NCBI GenBank assembly: GCA_049999805.1
Contig: JBNGIO010004075.1
Coordinates: 1-23,689 of the forward strand
Length of the DNA stretch: 23,689 nucleotides
From: Folioceros fuciformis
Taxonomy: Eukaryota; Anthocerotophyta; Anthocerotopsida; Anthocerotales
Direction of reading: 5' to 3'
Every line of letters starts with the position of its first letter. Position 1 is the first letter of the stretch. Position numbers and translations under genes: made by a program. Below, one piece after another: positions 19,092 to 23,689 of the stretch. The notes beneath the pieces were generated by a model. It did no database searches and was not told where the DNA came from. It saw nothing but the letters and a program-made list of their open reading frames with translations.

Positions 19092-19590
19092 ATGTCTCAA
19101 CTACTTGCCGTCGTCGCGCTCGTAATAGCTGTGTTCTGTATCATCATCCAGTGGCAAGAGTCGATGACGACGAGAAGCGGAGCATGCTACCAGTCTGTAG
19201 AAGGTGAGGAGCCGAGCGCCAGACAAGGAGGCAGAAGGAAGAAGTCACGCAGAGCGGCGCAAGCCCATGGAATGGAAACCTTTCAACCTGCAGCACTATT
19301 TGAGGAGCTGCGGCTGGGAAGTGGAGCTGGCGACAAGTGTTACTGTGAGGAAGACCTTAAAGACGAATAGGCACAACTTGCCAATTGTGAAGGAAGAGAT
19401 GGTTGACCTAGAAGACATTCCTGCAGTGGACCCTCTCAGGGGCGTGAGAGTGCAATGGCGTGAAGCGGTCAACACTCCGCTACCCACCGAAGATGGGGAA
19501 GAGGAAAAGGTTCCTGCTGAAGTTGTAAAGCTGTCTCAAGAGATGTTCAAGCTTTCACAGAGAGACAAAGGGAAAAGGATGCAAGGTTAG
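19092..19590 (+). CDS. Hypothetical small membrane-anchored protein (two-exon model)
   Basis: I do not recognise this gene. Exon 19092-19203 starts with MSQLLAVVALVIAVFCIIIQ, a signal anchor or uncleaved signal peptide, followed by a polar stretch. A donor-like GAAG|GTGAGG and an acceptor-like TCACGCAG|AG would remove 49 bases (19204-19252) and join in frame to 19253-19590, giving 149 residues. The second part begins RRKPMEWKPFNLQHYLRS and ends with an acidic segment (TEDGEEEKVPAEV) and a lysine/arginine-rich tail (KGKRMQG). A 49-base intron is short for a plant, so a one-base frameshift in a former single ORF is the alternative. Without splicing, the first frame ends at a TAG at 19368-19370. 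The two frames overlap over 19204-19370. Confidence 0.45.
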
Positions 19591-19674
19591 GTAAGGACTG
19601 TTGGCTTCATCCATGCTCCTTTTCCTGTGTGCCAAAAGCAGGAGGGTAATGACTGACCTATAGATTGTGTTTGT

Positions 19675-19805
19675 GTGTATCATAGGACACAAGTAGATAG
19701 GAAGTGTAGGAAAGTCTATCAACTGAGGCTACAATCTGTAAAACCTAAATTATAAGGGGGTTTTTAAGATCAGAGGACATAGGCCCTCACCCTCCCACAC
19801 ACTCC
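19675..19805 (-). repeat. Candidate polypurine tract and start of 3' LTR of the copia element
   Basis: On the minus strand, just after the polyprotein stop, lies a purine-rich tract (GTGTGGGAGGGTGAGGG, about 19785-19801), followed by CCTA and TGTCCTCTGATC, a possible LTR start near 19779. A CCTATGATACACA near 19675-19687 could be an LTR end in CA. The 5' LTR is outside the window, so neither end can be confirmed. Confidence 0.3.
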
Positions 19806-19815
19806 AGGTCAGTTG

Positions 19816-21510
19816 TTACCTTCCAAGTAGGTGGCTGAAGTCTTTAAGTCCAAGCGATTCCATGTGCAATCTGTGCTTCAGCTTAGGCAGCGCTTTTGTC
19901 AAGATATCGGCTGTGTTCTCAGCAGTGGGAACATATGCCAATTGGATAACTCCTCTTGCAACTGTGTCTCTGATATAGTGGTGCTTGATCTCGAAGTGTT
20001 TCGTCCTTGCATGAAATCTTGGATTGGCGACCAAGGCAATTGCAGAAATGTTGTCACAGCGGAGGATTGTGGGTTCCAGTTGCTCAACATGAAGATCCTT
20101 AAGATAAGCACGCTCCCACTCAGCCTCCTTTGCAGAATCAGTAAGAGAGATGTATTCTGCTTCAATGGAAGACAACGCAATTGACTTCTGTTTCTTGTAG
20201 GACCAGTTCACTGTAGCACCAGCTAATAGGAAGCAGTATGTGGAAAGACTCTTCCTAGAGTCAGAGTCTGAAGCCCAATCAGCGTCCGTGTATGCAGATA
20301 ATTGAAGACCTGAAGGTGACCCAACTTGATAGAAGAGTCCAATTGTCATGGTACCCTTGAGATAGCGGTAAATCCGCTTCACAGCTGCCCAATGCACACG
20401 TCCAGGCTTCTCCATGAACTGAGATACAGCACTAACTGCGTATGAGATGTCTAGCCTGGTCCAATTAGAAATGAAGATTAGGTAGCTTACTACATGCCTG
20501 TAAGGTACGTTCTCCATATCAGCAATCTCATCAGCAGATGTGGCACATTGGTCCACAGTTAACTTGACTCCCACAGAGCCTAGTGTCGAAACTAGACGTG
20601 CTTGATCAAGTTGAAACCTCTTCAGAATCTCAGCCAAGTATTTCTTTTGATGAATCACGATCAGACCTGCGTCTCTGTGACGTAGAACCTGAACACCTAG
20701 GCAGAATTTTAACTCTCCCACATCCTTCATCTCAAACTCAGTGCTAAGGAGATTTTTAACGGTGGCTAAGATGGATGTGTCTGTGCAGGCAAAGATACAA
20801 TCATCTACATAAATGGCTAAGATGCAAAAGGATGAACCATCTACAAGGTAGTATACAGAAGAGTCTGCAGCACTTTGAACAAAACCGAGCTTCTTGAGAT
20901 GAGTATCCAACCTTTTGTTCCAAAGCATGGCGCTTTGCTTTAAGCCATAGAGGGCCTTAAGGAGGTTAAGTACCTTGTTGGGCCATTGCTTGTGAAGATA
21001 ACCTTGTGGCTGCTCCATGTATATCTCCTCTTCAATTTCACCATGTAAAAATGCTGTACAAACGTCCATTCGGTGCAGTTCTAAGTTGAGCTCAGCAGCA
21101 AGAGCAAGGATAATTCTAATACTCTGAGCTCTGACTATAGGAGAAAAAGTGTCCTGGTAGTCAAGGCCAGCAACTTGACTGAATCCACGAGCACAAAGTC
21201 AAGCCTTGTAGCGGGCGATTTCACCATCAGCATTCAACTTTGTTTTAAAAACCCATTTGCAGCTAACTGGTTTCCTCCCTTCTGGCAAGTCTGTAAGTAT
21301 CCAAGTATTGTTCTTAATGATGGATTGATATTCCTCCTCTATTGCAGCTTGCCAGTGACGAGCATCAGGTCCAAAATAAGCTTCATCCATAGAGGCAGGG
21401 TCAAGATGGAGAGAAGCACTTCCAGGGACTGCTGTATGAGCTGAGGGTTTATGCCGAAAATCAAAAGACTCATAAGGTGGCTCCTGCCAGTGATCCCGAG
21501 GAATTCGGGC
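19816..21510 (-). pseudogene. Copia reverse transcriptase and RNase H
   Basis: The reading begins near RIPRDHWQEPPYES and the reverse transcriptase proper at HWQAAIEEEYQSI, followed by PVSCKWVFKTKL. TGA at 21201-21199 falls in RYKA-stop-LCARGFSQVAG, where the family has arginine, so CGA to TGA is the simplest origin. After that the frame is intact for over 450 codons: MDVCTAFLHGEIEEEIYMEQ, the catalytic YVDD in LAIYVDDCIFA, and RNase H acidic residues in YTDADWASD, SSIEAEYISL and LRCDNISAI. It ends with the usual HIRD/TKALP-type tail and a TAA stop at 19816. Only one stop separates this part from an open frame, so decay here is recent or slight. Confidence 0.92.
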
Positions 21511-22266
21511 TCGGTAAAGTATAACGAGGAAGAGGCGCAGCCTCGATAGGTAGTAAGGCCTCCTCCTCAGAATCTACAGTAGTAACTTGGGATTCTTGAA
21601 GCGCAGGTAGGTCAGGTTGCAAGTCATTCTCTAATGGTGGGATTGGATGTGGAATTGCATCAACAGGCTCATCAATAAGATCAGGAGGGTGATCAACAGG
21701 GTCAGGAGGGTCTGGTGGATCTAGAAGTTGCACATAAGGTAGCTGATCGGGTGCAGGATCAGCAGCGTCGGGAAAGGTGGTCGGAGGAGTGGCAAATACG
21801 TCTGTTGTGGATGATTCGTCATCTGATATATCAGAAATAGAGGAAGGGTGAATGCCTACGTCTGGGGAAACTAAGGTCAACAGCTCCTTAAAGACAACAC
21901 TCCTAGCAAGAACAGGGGTAAGAGATGCAGGGTCAATCAGTTTGTATGCCTTGGCTTCATCCCCATAACCTACAAAAATCAAAGCTCGTAATCTATGATC
22001 AAGTTTCTGACGCTTCTCAGGTGGGATGTAGGCGTATGCAGGAGAACCAAATACCTTGAAGTGCATGATACTGGGCTTACGTCCCCAAAACATCTCAAAA
22101 GGCGTTTTACCTAGAAGGGAAGTTGTGAGAAGGCGGTTGAGGATGTAAGTGGCTGTGGTGAGGGCCTCTGCCCAGTACTCTACTGGAAGTGAAGCCCAAC
22201 TAAGCATGCTACGGGTCATGCCCATAAGGGTTTGATTCTTTCTTTCAGCAACCCCATTCTGTTGGG
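21511..22266 (-). pseudogene. Copia integrase C-terminal part and linker
   Basis: This frame picks up after a one-base shift at about 22264 with QQNGVAERKNQTLMG, which holds the third catalytic residue (Glu) of integrase. It continues with SLPVEYWAEALTTATYILNR and KTPFEMFWGRKPSIMHFKVFG, typical of copia. A Pro/Asp-rich linker (PPDPPDPVDHPPD) leads to reverse transcriptase. A further one-base shift near 21510-21520 breaks the link. Confidence 0.88.
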
Positions 22267-23689
22267 AGTGTATGCAACTGTCAGTTGTCGTAAGACACCA
22301 TGATCTTGGAGAAAGGCATCAAAGGTATTGTTGCAGAACTCTGTTCCATTGTCAGTACGTAAGCATTTAAGAAAACAGCCAGATTGTCTTTGAGCCATGA
22401 AGAACCACTCTTTAAAACAGGGAAAGGTCTCATTTTACGAGACATAGTATACGTCCATGTAAAACGACTAAAATCATCTGTTATTGTAAGGTAGTATAAA
22501 GCTCCTCCCAAGGATTGTGTTTGCAGTTTACCAGAGATGTCGGCATGCACTAGATCTAACAGCCCTAAAGTTCTGTAGGCATGTTGTGGAAACAGCTTCT
22601 CCTTCTGTTTGGCCAACAAACATGCTTTGCATATGGGTAAGTCCTTAAAGCAAGAAGGTAGAGGCTCAACATAGCAGTCGTGTGTCGACATCTTAATGAG
22701 TGATTTTTTATTGACATGTCCAAGGCTGGCATGCCATAACTTGGCTTGTTCGCTGGCAGGTAGATATGTTGGTGAAGTTGATGTAATTATTGGTGCTGGA
22801 GATGAAGTCTCGCAGATCACATCCAAACTATATAGCTCCGAATCGGGGACACCTCGATCAATACACTGCTCTGATGAGGTACGTCGAAAAACTTCACATG
22901 TGGTGCCATGAAAACGAAACTCCAGATTGTGATGAATCGCCAAGAGCCTGACTGACAGCAGATTTTTGGCCATGCCAGGAACAAACACTACGCCTGGCAC
23001 ATTGAGAACTGAATTGTCAGTCATAACGAATCGACAAGTACCATAGCCTTTAATAGGTAAGCTTGTTGATTGTTGTTCATCTCCAAGCAGGACAGATTGT
23101 GTGGAATCTGTAAGTTCCTTGAAGCTGCGAAATAATTGCTGATCTTTGCAAATATGTGCTGTCGCACCAGAGTCCGGAAACCAGCTACTAGGATCACTCG
23201 AAGAAGAAGACAAGCAAATGGTAAGAATCTTCACCACTGCCTTGCCATTGTCATGTTGAGGTCTTTCCTTTGCGACTGAATTGACTTCAGGCTTGGGACG
23301 ACGGGGCTCGCCTGCCTTCTTTTTGCGGCAGTCCCTCTCCCAATGTCTTGGCACATCGCACCAATTACAGTTGCCTGGTTTCTTTGTAGATGGAGTGCCA
23401 GCAGGAGAGGTTTGTGGGCGAGAAGCAGGTCGTCCGCCTCCTCTGCCCCTCCCTCTCCCAAAACCTCCACAATGACGGCAGATATAGAGAACTCGATCAG
23501 TGCGCAGCTTGCTGGAGCCGCTCGAACTAATACAAAGTCGGCTTTGCTCCTCTTGATAAAGGGCAGCAATCACGGCCTCCAAGGAATAATTACGAGGGTG
23601 ACCAGCAGCAACATTCTGGCCAGCAATGGCCAAGGGACCATGTTGTAGAGATACAAAAGTCTGATATGATGGGGGGAGCGAGAGCAAAA
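22267..23689 (-). pseudogene. Copia gag C-terminus, protease and integrase N-terminal half
   Basis: Begins inside gag at the window edge. The zinc knuckle CNWCDVPRHWERDC fits CX2CX4HX4C. The aspartic protease active site is WFPDSGATAHIC. The pre-integrase zinc finger has the HX3H and CX2C pattern in WHASLGHV and PICKACLLAKQ. Integrase follows with its first Asp in LVHADISGK and the conserved TITDDFSRFTW. A one-base shift at about 22431-22436, in a run of A, moves the reading into a second frame that carries the integrase second Asp (LRTDNGTEFCNN) down to the next shift at about 22264. Confidence 0.9.

Larger units (their letters stand above)
19690..23689 (-). mobile_element. Ty1/copia LTR retrotransposon, 5' end beyond the window
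   Basis: On the minus strand the domains appear in the copia order: gag with zinc knuckle, protease, pre-integrase zinc finger, integrase, reverse transcriptase, RNase H. Integrase before reverse transcriptase separates copia from gypsy. The frame is broken by three single-base shifts and one TGA, so the copy is dead. The left border as given is approximate. Confidence 0.92.

Overview
The window looks like nuclear DNA of a land plant. It carries the start of a plant-type short-chain dehydrogenase, a germin-like protein, a DUF4220/DUF594 membrane protein (a plant family), an F-box protein and a Ty1/copia polyprotein, together with GT-AG introns. The compact genes and the style of the F-box and germin-like proteins suggest a bryophyte, lycophyte or fern rather than a flowering plant, but the species cannot be fixed from the sequence. 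The 10-base N run at 5775-5784 shows this is a draft assembly.

Layout. 1-101: 5' end of a short-chain dehydrogenase/reductase, minus strand, running off the window. 770-6019: a 5.2 kb DNA transposon with long terminal inverted repeats and a 9-bp target-site duplication (Mutator/MULE-like ends). It contains two tandem-repeat arrays and a convergent, decayed PIF/Harbinger gene pair: a Myb/SANT-like protein (plus) and a DDE transposase (minus). 6020-7430: repeat-rich spacer with a ~104-116 bp tandem array. 7431-8105: intact germin-like protein (plus). 8649-11291: DUF4220/DUF594 membrane protein (minus), modelled with three coding exons. 13150-14784: intact F-box protein (plus), divergent from the previous gene. 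14785-16320: repeat-rich spacer. 16548-17192: broken exon of a bacterial-type (beta-class) DNA amino-methyltransferase (minus). 17193-19091: spacer with a triple ~89-bp repeat. 19092-19590: small unknown gene with an N-terminal membrane segment (plus). 19816-23689: decayed Ty1/copia retrotransposon (minus), entering from beyond the right edge.

The four host genes (dehydrogenase, germin-like, DUF4220/DUF594, F-box) form no evident pathway and are separated by mobile DNA. The two most unusual items are a MULE-ended element whose only recognisable genes are of PIF/Harbinger type, and a methyltransferase exon that stays readable over 215 codons except for two TAG stops. I did not find a convincing new multi-gene system.
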